Shown here: in pieces, positions 18,185 through 27,850 of the stretch
How positions within the stretch are numbered: the stretch's first letter is position 1
Layout of the letters: every line of letters starts with the position of its first letter
Source of the DNA: Ornithodoros turicata
Taxonomy: Eukaryota > Arthropoda > Arachnida > Ixodida > Argasidae
Direction of reading: 5' to 3'
Assembly: GCF_037126465.1 (NCBI RefSeq)
Contig: NC_088203.1
Coordinates: 50,114,489 to 50,178,488, forward strand
DNA: 64,000 bases
Notes under the pieces: model-generated
Seen by the model: the letters and a program-made list of their open reading frames with translations, nothing else
Told to the model about the DNA's origin: nothing
Database searches by the model: none
Position numbers and translations under genes: made by a program

Positions 18185-21100
18185 CTACTTCTTTCCATTG
18201 GATGCGTACCGAAAGGGTAGCGTGTGGATACCATCCTCACAAATGAAACGCTTTGTGTCTAGGGGATTTAAAGCTACTTTCGTAACACATACACTTTTAT
18301 TGATATTTTCCTTGCGCACAATGAGGTTCTGACAAACTTTGTACACTCCACCAAGCTTAAGAGAGTCTATGTACATTGAATAATGCAACTTCTGGGCTTC
18401 AGATTGTTTCACCCCCTTAGCACGATTGTATCGTTTTTTACTATGGAGGTCTAGTGCATAGAGCTTTGGTTTCAGGCAACAGAACCCTAGGATGTGGTCG
18501 TGGGGCATTTCGTTCTTAAATTTTCCTAGCACCGTCTTGTTTTTCGTAGAATACAGCGAGTCATCACAAGAATGACCAGATGTATCAAGGTGGGTATCGG
18601 CGAGCTCCGCAAGGGCCTTCTCATCGCTCAGCATCACGATATAAGAAACTGTGTCCATATACAAGAGCCTTGTGTCCGGGGCTACCCGAAGCAAGTTGTT
18701 ATAATAAAAGTCATACATCATGACTTTAGACAGCTCGAGAATAGTGAACCCCAGGTACAGAGGCTGTCGCATATGGACTATCGATTGAACGAACTGAAAC
18801 AAGACTATGTTAGAGCTTAGAGCCCTGAATTGTTTGAGGTTCGGTATACGCAGGAATCTCAACACTTGCTCTTCGGAAGTTGCCAAGCGGCAGTCGACGA
18901 ACTTTCGTACATTCATACATGGTTTCCCATATACGGAGTTAATTAAACACTTGTACAGGTTACGTTTGAAGGTATTGGTTGTCTGCTTGCGTAGTTTGTG
19001 ATGGAAGTCAACATAGGACCTCAGGAATGGTTTTTGTTTTTTTGTTTGAACCTGAGCACCCGGTGAATTTTCTCGAGCTGGAGACCCAACTGTAGGTACA
19101 ACTTTAGACTGCAATAATGAAGGAAATACTTCTTCTTGTCAAGCAATGTAAGGAGTAATTTCGGTTCTATATCATGCTGTGGGAGGTTAAATTTTTTCAT
19201 CAGGTCTTTCTGATAATCTGAGAGCAACTCATACGGAATGCTCATTTTTTCGGGCGCGAGCGGTAAATCTCTATGTCGTTCGTGGAGCTCATGTACGTAG
19301 GCCAGGTCTACCTCTAAAAAAATAACCGACGTCTGCATAACCTGCAACAAGGGTTAACGTCTGCATAACCTGCAACAAGGGTTACATCTACACCTGCAAC
19401 CTCTTCGGGTGACAGCCATTCAAAGCCTCCGAATGGGAGTGGTTCACGCATCACTGTGCCATAGAGTCCATTTATGTCCATGTAATGAATTATGGTCTTT
19501 GGATTTTCGGGATCGTACTGATCTGTCCCTGGGACATTTGAAGTGGCCATTCGCGTTGAACACTGGGTCATACCACCACGCAGGCCCCGTTCAATTAACA
19601 GATAGGCATCGGGATCGTGGATTAAATCCAGATTAATCCGACTCATTTTTAGTGCGCAAGACATGCCTAGTCCTGGGAGTGACACAAAATGAAGCGGTTC
19701 AGTTTTGTGTGTCTCCAACGCCCATATTCGGAAGTTTTGAAACACGTCTGCCAGAAGCAGTGCCTCCGTCAGAAGGTACAAATCCGAGTACTCGCCCAGG
19801 CTCTTCAGTTGAAATTTTTCAAACACGTTTTGCGCATGGTGGTAATCTTCCTCGCTCACTTCTGATCCGTTCAGTTGGTTAAAGAACTGGTCACGTGATG
19901 GCAAACAGGGCTCGTCGTAACGTTCAAAAGAGGTAACGTAGTTATAACAGAAAACCCCTTTACGTACAACCAACTTGAAGTAGTCCTCCTCTGCAAAAAA
20001 CTGACGCAGACACCTGAAGTTAGATTCACCTTTGTCGCATAGATTTTTCGTCAATGTGTCGAGACTAGCATTGAGGAAGCTTAACGAGTCTATGAAGCGG
20101 AACACACCAATGTCTATAGCCTTAAACTTTTGACAACTGGAAGCTATCACTCTGATGTCTGTCTTCCGAAGCAGGTGCAGATGAGCTACTATGAATCAGA
20201 GGTCATGATTGGCATTATGCGCAATGATGGGCACTTTACGTGGTATCCGCAGTTCCAGATTACATCCCTGACACAACGATTGGCAAAATTCTCCACTTAC
20301 GTGATCTCGCTCCACCTACGTAGTCTCGCACTTTCTGCTTCTTAGTGAATGGTTCTTTACAGATGTTACAGTGAGTGGCTTCAGAATGTTCGAGTTCGTC
20401 TCCTGGTGTCGTTTGCAAGGGCACAGTATCGTGCAACATCGAATACAGCTCATCATGCAAATTACACAATAGTTCCATGAAAACGGAAACGCAGTCTGCA
20501 CCACGGTAAATATGTTTCTTCAAGACATACGAATCGCACGAGCGTATGATGAGGAGACAGAAGGATGAAGGGATGTGTTCCTCATAGACATTCCCGCCTC
20601 CCGAACACGGTGATAGTACACTCTCAAAGTCGTATACACAGTAGAAGGGAACTTCCGACATCAAATGCTCTCAGGCAAACGACAATGTCTCACCCTTCTT
20701 TGGAAAAATAGTCTTGGACACTTTTTGCTGTTTACACATTAGTAGATGATTGGCGAGTACACCCGGGGTGGTGAAACCCATCGTACACCATTTGCAGTGA
20801 AAATAACCAGGTGGTGTGGACACAGCAATGTAATTAGTAATGAGTACAAAATGGAAGTCAATTAGCAGTAGGTCGACATGCTTCTTGCACTGGTCGTCGA
20901 CAACCTTAATCGGGTAAACATATTTTTCGTCTTTGTCATAACCGTACACGTTAATGCTCACATCGTTCTGCTTCTCAAACATTTCTAGATCTCTCGGGAA
21001 CACTACAGGAAACGTCTCTGGAAATACATATTGAGACAGGTACGACCTGTAGGATGAAGCTCTGCGTCTGTAAGAACCCTTTGCAGGATGCAGTCCGGGA

Positions 21101-21714
21101 AGTATGCAACATGCGAAACACATGTTCTGTTCACTATCCTCGTGAAGGTCGACGCTCAGAAGACACTGACACTTTTTTTTCAATTCGTGTGGCAATTCAA
21201 AGTCGGTACAACCAATGAGCTGTGGTGCGAGACGACCGACATGAAGAATGCAGACGTGAATTGGAAATAAGTAAATTCCCGATCCCTGCATTTCAAGCTT
21301 TTCTAAATTGTTGGTCACTTCAGTGCCGACTTCAATGACAGCACGTTCTACGTCTCGTAGCGACCACAGCGTATGCACACTCGAAGGAATAAATTGAGTG
21401 ACAAATATGATCCCATCCTCAGGCGTATGTCGACCGAGTTCTGCCTTCAGCAAAACATAAAAGCGTAACGGAAATCCGAAATGTCGAAGTACACTGGCAA
21501 GGTAGCGTCCGTTTTCATGAAAGAATGTGCTGACATCCTGCTCGTCGTCGTCTCTGTCATGTAGATGAAGCTCATAGCGGAGCGTACAGAGTGCCTCACA
21601 AAATAGGATACAGGGTGTTGCAAGGTTATGAACGTTAGCCAGATGAATTTGAAGTCCTAGCGCTGTTGTGTTGTGCTGCCGATCGGCCGGAGGACAAAGG
21701 TGGCATGTCACCAT
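18185..21714 (-). pseudogene. Polinton protein-primed family B DNA polymerase, multiply broken
   Basis: Transcribed leftward from the ATG at 21714. The N-terminal region (21714-20671) ends with a C2H2-like FHCKWCTMGFTTPGVLANHL. The exonuclease motif YCVYDFESV is at about 20640. The polymerase region has MDINGLYGTVM, the KCLINSVYGKP motif and YMDTVSYIVM. Catalytic residues are altered: the family DTDS motif reads DTVS, and the DxxSLYP motif reads DINGLYG. A stop follows the N-terminal part, with further stops or frameshifts near 20260 and 20190, a 28-bp duplication at 19329-19384, and a frame change near 19065. Length and convergent position opposite the protease fit Polintons. Confidence 0.92.
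19329..19384. repeat. 28-bp tandem duplication within polymerase B
   Basis: Two perfect adjacent copies of a 28-mer beginning ACGTCTGCATAACCTGCAAC. Since 28 is not a multiple of three, it shifts the polymerase frame. Perfect identity means it arose recently. Confidence 0.95.
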
Positions 21715-21728
21715 TTCTTTTCCCTTTT

Positions 21729-22055
21729 TTACTCGGATTGACCGAACACGATATCTGGCGAAAGAAGACGTTTCCCGTCTTTTCCAACTCGCTCTTTCTT
21801 CTCCATCCAGAGTCCGCTCGTGTTCCTCATGTCTTCGATGTCTTGAGTGCTTAGTTTATGAAACCGAGCAGGAAGGAACACCTTTACATGCTCGTGATCC
21901 TTCATAATTTCTACGTAGACTGCCTCGCCATACCTCGTTTCAATTTTGTTAACATCGACCACATAATACTTGATGTTTTTAGGAATTGTCGCCATTTTTT
22001 GAAACTCTCCACATTTCTTTAGCTTGTCAAGTTTATGCAAGATCGACGAAGACAT
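21729..22055 (-). CDS. Small Polinton protein, possible OB-fold nucleic-acid-binding protein
   Basis: An intact 108-codon frame from the ATG at 22055 (MSSSILHKLDKLKKCGEF), directly upstream of and codirectional with polymerase B, 14 bp apart. The centre reads KYYVVDVNKIETRYGEAVYV then VKVFLPARFHKL, a strand-rich pattern with conserved YG and FLP that recurs in small proteins beside Polinton polymerases. An OB-fold, single-strand-binding role in replication is an inference from this pattern and neighbourhood. The upstream in-frame ATG at 22136 would add a histidine run encoded by a GAT microsatellite and is unlikely. Confidence 0.55.
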   Translation of the reverse strand: MSSSILHKLDKLKKCGEFQKMATIPKNIKYYVVDVNKIETRYGEAVYVEIMKDHEHVKVFLPARFHKLSTQDIEDMRNTSGLWMEKKERVGKDGKRLLSPDIVFGQSE

Positions 22056-22409
22056 GATGCTTACTTGTACACTGATGCAATGATGATGATGATGATCCTT
22101 CGGGTAGGTTGGACTAGCTGAAAACAACAGGAGCACATGTTAGAACACTGCAAACTATTTCATCATTCTGAACACCATACCTCCTCAGAAGGAGGTATGG
22201 AGCGAGAGTGAAGGAGCTGAGCGTCAGACAGTTCTTATATAAGAAGTTGCCAGCATGGCAACCTTGAGTAGTCTTTTTTTTTCTTTTTACATAGTCAACT
22301 CTGCAGTCGAACCTACCTTTGCAGTCTGCTTTTTCTCCTGCACTTTGCAAGCATGGACTTATTTATCTAACGAAACTTATCTTGACCAGACTTCATTCCC
22401 TTGCACGAA
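22056..22409. promoter_or_regulatory. Divergent promoter region with hairpin and palindromic TATA box
   Basis: This interval separates the leftward replication genes from the rightward ATPase gene. It contains a perfect 10-bp-stem, 6-nt-loop hairpin (22175-22200, CCATACCTCC/GGAGGTATGG), a symmetrical TATA-like CTTATATAAG at 22234-22243 readable on both strands, and a GAT microsatellite at 22078-22096. A shared bidirectional control region is the simplest reading. Confidence 0.5.
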
Positions 22410-23033
22410 ATGACAGTGATAGCACCGCTTAGGTTCGTGACGCCTGCCTCGGTGCCAATTTCAGGGGCTAGTCAAAACGGGAAATCCACCTTCGTGGCAC
22501 GACTAATTAAGCACAGAGCTGTCCTCTTTGACAAACCGTTCAAGCAAATATGGTATATCTATCTTTATAAGCAGCCGGTATTCGATACCCTTCCTGAAGT
22601 AAATTTCAGTCAAGACATCCCTGCAGATCCGCAGAATTATAGCCACTCATTATTTATCTTTGACGACTGTTTAGCTGACCGGCAAAGACTCAAAGACATC
22701 TGCAATTTTTGTATTGCTGGGTGTCACCACCTGTCAATCACGGCTGTGTTCATCTCGCAATACCTGTTCGTCAACGGCCCTTTGTATCGCACAATACAAT
22801 TCAATAGCACGGCTCTCGTTTTATTTCGTTCACCACGCACTACAGACCAGCTGTGTATGCTGTCCAGGCAGATTTTCGGTCGAAATGATTTGTTGCCCAC
22901 GATATATAAAGATGCCTGTCAGAAACCATACTCATACTTAGTTATCAACTTGTCTCAACAGAGCAACGATCACTATAAGGTGTGGACCAACATTTTCCCG
23001 GACGATCACAGACAGATCGTATACAGGTCATGA
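22410..23033 (+). CDS. Polinton genome-packaging ATPase (FtsK/HerA, A32-like)
   Basis: An intact 207-codon frame. The start is taken at the ATG at 22410 (MTVIAPLRF). Walker A is GASQNGKST at about residues 21-29. Walker B is HSLFIFDDCL at about residue 85. The ITAVFISQYLF strand follows. Size and motifs are those of the Polinton packaging ATPase, which would pump DNA into the capsid. It is one of the few genes in the element without visible damage. Confidence 0.93.
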   Translation: MTVIAPLRFVTPASVPISGASQNGKSTFVARLIKHRAVLFDKPFKQIWYIYLYKQPVFDTLPEVNFSQDIPADPQNYSHSLFIFDDCLADRQRLKDICNFCIAGCHHLSITAVFISQYLFVNGPLYRTIQFNSTALVLFRSPRTTDQLCMLSRQIFGRNDLLPTIYKDACQKPYSYLVINLSQQSNDHYKVWTNIFPDDHRQIVYRS

Positions 23034-23063
23034 TGGCTGAACAAACACATTCGTTTCTTTCGT

Positions 23064-23342
23064 ATGATCGCTGAAGCAAAGACACCGGAAGAACGTTACA
23101 ACCTGATGCAACATGCCAGCAGGGAACAGCTACGAACAATCAGGGAGATTTGTATGAACCTCTGCAAAGGAAACATCGACGTACCGCCGAAAGTTAAAAA
23201 GCAATTGCAGCCTTTTGCAGCACCCATTAGGACGCTGGCTTCCAGGCAAGACCGTGCAGATGTGAAGAAAGTTAAACGGATTCTTCATCAGTCTGACGGG
23301 TTTTTGCAATTTTTGTTGCTACCCTTGTTAGGTCTCGTTTGA
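23064..23342 (+). CDS. Small Polinton protein with hydrophobic C-terminus
   Basis: An intact 92-codon frame (ATG 23064). It is helical and basic, with REICMNLCKGNIDVPPKVKK followed by a hydrophobic end GFLQFLLLPLLGLV. Proteins of the form leucine-rich helix, basic linker, then a GFL..LL tail recur in Polintons near the ATPase. Function is unknown; it may be a virion component. It lies 30 bp after the ATPase stop. Confidence 0.55.
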   Translation: MIAEAKTPEERYNLMQHASREQLRTIREICMNLCKGNIDVPPKVKKQLQPFAAPIRTLASRQDRADVKKVKRILHQSDGFLQFLLLPLLGLV

Positions 23343-23387
23343 AGTTTAGCGGGCAAAAACATCGCAAAAGCAATCGGAATTTAAAGA

Positions 23388-23970
23388 ATGCAGAAATACG
23401 AGCTTGTTCCCTATCGGGAAAGCACTATTCCGTCGATATTGAATAAACAGGAGCCTGGTGATATCAAGGTTAAGGAGATCATCCAGTACTTGCACAAGCT
23501 ATTGCATCCTCCCGCGAACACATTAAGACAGCCTAGTGCAGCAAGTGAGGAGACAAATCCTGTGGCGACGACAAGCGAGCAAACACAGATTCAGAGCAGG
23601 ACGAGGAGGAAGATGCTATCGTTAATTTTATGAACAGCGGCTACAAGATGAGAGCAAGCCAATTACTGCGTTTACTAAAACTCGTGCTCAGCTGGAATAG
23701 CAAAACGTTTGAGCTCATTGTCAATGGTCGACAAATACCAAATACCAACGTTGTATACCTTGTTTATTATTTGTTCACAAGAGCGCGAAATGTGTGGCGA
23801 CCGCATATCTCGAGAAGGTCCTACCACTATTGGTCAAGCTAAATATACCGACACTTATCGTACATCCATCTGGACTTGAAGAGGAGACTGCAGAGTCATC
23901 AGCCAGTAGTCCTACGTTCACACCTGAGACACACCGACGCATTTCTCCGGTTATCACAAGAGCGGCTTAG
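23388..23970 (+). pseudogene. Small Polinton protein of unknown function, frameshifted
   Basis: The ATG at 23388 starts MQKYELVPYRES, which recurs at the start of a Polinton/adintovirus-associated protein family. The frame ends at 23633. The conserved second half (RASQLLRLLKLVLSW and FELIVNGRQIPNTNVVYLVY) lies in the frame at 23630-23842, and the tail (HPSGLEEETAES) in yet another. Two frame changes are therefore needed. Function unknown. Confidence 0.55.
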
Positions 23971-23981
23971 AGACTTCGAGA

Positions 23982-24197
23982 ATGGAACCAGTATTTAGCA
24001 CGTTGGAACCGCAACAGGAACACTGTGGTTACCTTCGGGACGAAAACATTCTGGCGCATTTTCCCGCACGACACAGGAAGAAGGCCCTCGCCATTCTGCA
24101 GATGCTAAAGACCGTATTTGCGATAGATGAAGAGGGAAGGATTATCTGTCATTCTCGCGTTGTTCCAAGTGGTTCTGTCATCGAGCTTATAAAATAG
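23982..24197 (+). CDS. Small Polinton protein related to the preceding one
   Basis: A 71-codon frame from the ATG at 23982. It includes FPARHRKKALAILQMLKTVF and GRIICHSRVVPSGSVIELI, the same order as the preceding protein (helical KALxLLxxL, then a short strand with a residue-of-choice and an I/V-rich end). This suggests duplicated or related domains. It ends just before the integrase. Function unknown. Confidence 0.5.
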   Translation: MEPVFSTLEPQQEHCGYLRDENILAHFPARHRKKALAILQMLKTVFAIDEEGRIICHSRVVPSGSVIELIK

Positions 24198-24208
24198 GAA
24201 CTGCACAG

Positions 24209-25333
24209 TCGATCGCCCTCTTGGTACAAAGGTGACGTTGCAGCTGTTATAAATGCCTACTTGTCATTCGACGGACTTCGTGTTCGCGGAAGAAAATCGT
24301 GCTAATGGCTGCTTACGTGGACGTATACCATCCTGGTGCTCTAGGTTGTGTTCAACGACTCGCACGAGCCATCGATGAAAACCCGGCAAAGGTTGCCAAG
24401 TTCCTGGAAGCCAGTGATGTGTACTCTCTCTTCAGAGAACTTAAGCAACCACGTCAGTTCCGGAAGACCATCGTTTTGGGTGTGAAGGATATATTCCAAA
24501 TAGATTTGAAAGACCTTCAGAAACTGCCGGGATACAAATAGGGTTTTCGCTATCTTTTGTTTTGTATCGACGCATTTTCTCGTATGCTTGCTGTAGTGTC
24601 TGTGCAGAATAAACGAGCAGCGGAAATTATATGTGGACTGAGACTCGCTTTTAGACGTATTGGGACTCCGAGACTGATTCATTCAGACAGCGGTACATAG
24701 TTCACCAATAAATCGGTCGGAACATTTTTAAAATCAAAAGGGATATCTCTCTTCCACTCTAATTCAAATACGAAAGCAAGTATTGCAGAACAATCTATTC
24801 GAAGTCTTATGACGCCACTTTATCGTGCTTTCGAATATCAGGGACATAAATCGTACTTGAAAGTTTTACAGCCTGTGGTCAAAGCATATAATCATCGTGT
24901 TCATACAACTATGTCGGCACGACCTGTGGATGTCAACAAAGAAAATGAACATTTATTTAGGCAAAAGCTCTATCCTACTCCGAGCAAACCCCCAGAGAAG
25001 CCACGTTTTCGTGTTGGCGACCTTGTCAGAATAGCGAAGTCTAGACACAAGTTAGTCAAAAGTTATCTTGGTTCATTTACGCGTGAAATTTCTGTGGTGA
25101 GAACAGTCAAGACTGATTACCCGAATACCTATCTCTTTCGTGACCAGCAGGAAGAACCTATTGAAGGTCAATTTTATGCAAGCGAATTAACACGTGTGCA
25201 GCCTGGAAAGGGCCACCGCATTATAAAAAGACGCGTTCGGAATGGAAAGGTGCAGTACCTGTTGCAACCATGTGGAAGTCGTAGGAGGGCTTGGGTTCCG
25301 GAGAACTACCTGCCACCACCGACGACGAAATGA
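24209..25333 (+). pseudogene. Polinton retroviral-type (DDE) integrase, with stops
   Basis: The N-terminal part (24299-24541) has YVDVYHPGALGCVQRL and REL..FRKTIVLGVKDIF. The DDE triad is FQIDLKDL, IHSDSGT and SIAEQSIRSL. Two in-frame stops are visible, at 24539-24541 and at 24698-24700, the latter exactly where the glutamate of the usual DxGTEF should be. The C-terminal part from 24809 is open for 174 codons and has FRVGDLVRIAKSRHKLVKSY, a chromo-like or SH3-like tail. The enzyme would insert the element. A further stop at 24302 upstream marks decay at the N-terminus. Confidence 0.92.
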
Positions 25334-25621
25334 CTGGCGATCACTGGTCCGATGTCGAACAGCCAGACAACGCTGGCGATTCCTGGTCCCAATCGGGTAA
25401 TGATGTGTGCGTCATACGAGACATTACCCAGGATCATCAACTCCAAGGAAAATGTCGCCGTCCTCATACCTGTTGCAGTGACATGTTAGAATGCGGTTCA
25501 TCGAAGTCAACGGACGACACAGTGCGTCGCAGCGTTTAAGATAACCAGAGACATTTTCCTGTTCCAGTCCCTGCCTCTGAACCTTCCCGCAAAAAAGACT
25601 GTGTGTGAGTCTTCAAAAACA
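25334..25621. other. Gap between integrase and cargo ORFs
   Basis: Short overlapping frames only. No convincing gene or repeat. Confidence 0.4.
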
Positions 25622-25882
25622 ATGTATGCCAGGGTACACAGGAAGTGTGAACACCTATCCGACCACCCGTTCGACCTGGTCTCCGAATGGGGAAAACAGA
25701 TGAGCTCCATATTCAGCTATTACGGTGATCGTGACGTCGACGTAATGCAACTGGTGGCCGAAAGTCTATGTATCATGTACTACGCAATGAAGACCGGCTA
25801 CCATTACCTCGCTGTGTACATAAACGACATGACAATTGACCTGTTGCAAAATAGGTTGTCACCCAAAGACGCTTACCAATAA
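25622..25882 (+). CDS. Unidentified 86-residue ORF, Polinton cargo region
   Basis: An open frame from the ATG at 25622 (MYARVHRKCEHLSDHPFDLV) to a TAA followed at once by an AATAAA polyadenylation signal (25880). It has an amphipathic, largely helical pattern with YYAMKTGYHYLAVYIND. No family is recognised. Direction and spacing fit a gene transcribed with the right-hand Polinton genes. Confidence 0.45.
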   Translation: MYARVHRKCEHLSDHPFDLVSEWGKQMSSIFSYYGDRDVDVMQLVAESLCIMYYAMKTGYHYLAVYINDMTIDLLQNRLSPKDAYQ

Positions 25883-25927
25883 ATATTGAAATCCATGACG
25901 AGTTGTCTCATTTTGCTGTAGGTCGTC

Positions 25928-26476
25928 ATGGTAAATAGATGCCCGGAGATGTCGTGCTACACCTTGTCCTTTCTGAGTGCTGTTTCCCTGTTCGTTTTCG
26001 TAGCTACAACAGCATTTACAAAACCAACACTGAAACAGGGAAAATGCACTACCTTGACTCAGATTGACCATAACATCTATGTGCACCGATGTCCAGCTGC
26101 AATAACTGCCGTACGTCTTTGGCTCAGCAATGGTCATCCGACGAGATACGGAGTAAATCTGTCGCAAAATGATACACATCAACTATGGCATTGCTTGAAA
26201 GAAGCAAATGTCGCGCACAATTATTACAACTTCGAGTGCTTAAGGGTATGTGAAATAAGCTTCGAACCCATGCAAGTACCGATGCCCCGGCAATATGTAC
26301 AATATTGCGAGACTCATTGGGAATGGAAAGCACAGCGGTTACGGTATCACTATTTCGAAATCGGCTACCATGTCTCTGCTGTCTCATCTGAGCGAAACAA
26401 CAAAAAGAATTTAAAACAAATACATGTCTGCATTTCACTTAGCTATAAGATACACGGTAACACAAGAATGGTTTGA
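25928..26476 (+). CDS. Putative secreted cysteine-rich protein, Polinton cargo
   Basis: An intact 182-codon frame. After MVNRCPEMSCY comes a strongly hydrophobic stretch (TLSFLSAVSLFVFVATTAFT, residues 11-30) with the look of a signal peptide; the internal ATG at 25949 would give a classic one. The mature part has eight cysteines, including KGKCTTL-like GKCTTL, RCPAAI, CLKEANV, CLRVCEISF, QYCETHW and HVCISL, enough for several disulfides, and many histidine and tyrosine residues. No homology is recognised. It lies within the Polinton terminal repeats, so it may be a captured host gene or an element-specific secreted or membrane factor. Confidence 0.5.
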   Translation: MVNRCPEMSCYTLSFLSAVSLFVFVATTAFTKPTLKQGKCTTLTQIDHNIYVHRCPAAITAVRLWLSNGHPTRYGVNLSQNDTHQLWHCLKEANVAHNYYNFECLRVCEISFEPMQVPMPRQYVQYCETHWEWKAQRLRYHYFEIGYHVSAVSSERNNKKNLKQIHVCISLSYKIHGNTRMV

Positions 26477-26953
26477 AATACTCACGTCACTTGGCTCTTA
26501 CCTGGCACACTCACTGCTGGAACCTCGTACGTGGCAGACAGCGTTTACCGCCGTGCGAAAATGCATCTTGCGAGGGCGATAACGTTTTCTTTTGTGTGTG
26601 TGTGTGTGTGTGTGGTTGGTGTTCCCAAAGAGCGTTTGGAAAAAGCCAGACGGGTGTTTCGCAGTTGTGTTATCATACCAAAAGAAGAATAAAAAAGATC
26701 GCGTCGCAAGAGGTATCACATTTCACATGCTGCTCCTGCGAAAGGAGAAGCTGTCCACGATGCATTCACGTGATCCCTCCTTCCCTTGAAATAAAACAAA
26801 AATCAAGGGTCTGATAAGCTGGCTGTCGACGACTGAGACCGATCAGACCTTCATCGACGACGCAACTTTTGAAAGGATGTGAGTATACCCCTTGTCCTTA
26901 TGCCATTTTTGTTATTTTTATTTTGAAACCATCACAGCTGGTAACCACAATAC
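26477..26953. other. Gap with (TG)n microsatellite
   Basis: A (TG)n run lies at 26593-26613 and possible polyadenylation signals (ATAAAA) at 26791. Short ORFs spanning the run are not credible genes. Confidence 0.5.
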
Positions 26954-26959
26954 GTGGCC

Positions 26960-27244
26960 ATGCAATGTTTCTCGATTTGTTGTTTGCTGTTGTCGCAATG
27001 CGCAACACAAGTTTGGAAATGTGTGTGTATAGAACCCCTCTGCTTTATAGTGATTGTTGTCACTGGTTTATTTACTTTACCGTGTGACAAATCCAAACGT
27101 CGTCCTCCAATGCAAATGCATGACACAGAATCAGAGGCATATCGGAAAGCGGAAAACGTTAACCGATTCTTTGATAATGCTGCTTGTTGTTGTTGCGTGG
27201 CACCTGATCCAGATTTGAGTCATCCTAGACTTTGTTCTGATTGA
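26960..27244 (+). CDS. Unidentified small membrane-like ORF, Polinton cargo region
   Basis: An open frame of 94 codons from the ATG at 26960. It has a cysteine-rich N-terminus, a hydrophobic segment (CIEPLCFIVIVVTGLFTL), then a basic stop-transfer-like SKRR, an acidic/polar tail and a C-terminal AACCCCVAP cluster. A single-pass membrane protein is possible. No family is recognised. AATAAA lies downstream at 27355. Confidence 0.35.
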   Translation: MQCFSICCLLLSQCATQVWKCVCIEPLCFIVIVVTGLFTLPCDKSKRRPPMQMHDTESEAYRKAENVNRFFDNAACCCCVAPDPDLSHPRLCSD

Positions 27245-27569
27245 GAAAAGCATTCACAGGATGTTTCGTTTTTCCTTTGTTTTTGCAGATTCCTTCTGTA
27301 CAAGGATGAAGTCAAGCAAGACTCTGGTAATTTGTAACATATCTTTTGTTAGTTGAATAAAAGAGTAGAAAAATAATGGGCTTAAATAAAAATGAATATA
27401 TACAGTATTGTCCGGGCTCTGATATACATCATTATTTGAGTGTACTTATCAAAGTAGCTTGGGAAAAAATCATGCTGTGACGCGGCATCCATTTTTGACA
27501 AATGAAACCGAAAGTACAGACGGGCATAAGCTTGAAACTAGAGGGACATCTGGCAACCATTCAAAAACC

Positions 27570-27717
27570 TGCGTTGACGTTGTCACAGCGAAACTAGCGT
27601 TGCTGTGGTTTGAAACCGAAATTACAGACGGTCAAAAGCTCGAAACCAGAGGGCATCTGGCAACCATTCAACACCTAGGAATTCGAAACTGAAACCAGGA
27701 CTACACGTGGAGCAACC
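27570..27717. repeat. Polinton right terminal inverted repeat
   Basis: 148-bp partner of 14260-14407, ending GGAGCAACCA and followed by CT, so the element may end in ACT as Polintons usually do. Just inside, at 27503-27560, lies a second copy of the block GAAACCGAAA..ACAGACGG..TCTGGCAACC, showing a tandem duplication of part of the repeat on this side only. Confidence 0.88.
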
Positions 27718-27850
27718 ACTGATCTCTATCTATAAAGGCTGGATGGCGCATGGGAGAGGGGCTCGCGGGGGAGAGGCGTGCATTCGGCCCGCCATGTTGG
27801 GAGGCCCTAAAGCGCAGTGTGCGCCCATAGAAAACAATGGGAGGCAACGG
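27718..27850 (+). promoter_or_regulatory. TATA-containing flank shared with 56210-56300
   Basis: Immediately after the Polinton end the sequence reads ACTGATCTC then CTATAAAGGCTGGATGG. The reverse complement of 56299-56210 reads ACTGATCTCGATTGTAAAAGGCTGGATCG and continues similarly to a GCCGCCAT block. On the other side that sequence precedes a THAP-like first exon with a donor site. The two are therefore members of one promoter or repeat family. A function here is inferred only. Confidence 0.5.

Larger units (their letters stand above)
14260..27717. mobile_element. Polinton/Maverick DNA transposon, 13.5 kb, inactive
   Basis: Terminal inverted repeats at 14260-14407 and 27570-27717 enclose the hallmark Polinton set: minor-capsid-type protein, PX-type protein, double-jelly-roll capsid protein, adenovirus-type protease, protein-primed polymerase B, packaging ATPase and retroviral-type integrase, plus small family proteins. 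Genes run rightward, then leftward (polymerase and small protein), then rightward. These elements replicate with a protein-primed polymerase and insert by integrase, and relatives are thought to form virions. Frameshifts, stops and an insertion in five genes show that this copy cannot function. Confidence 0.95.

Noticed and set aside
26593..26613. Coding sequence across a TG repeat
   Set aside because: Valine/cysteine-rich frames are produced by the dinucleotide repeat itself.
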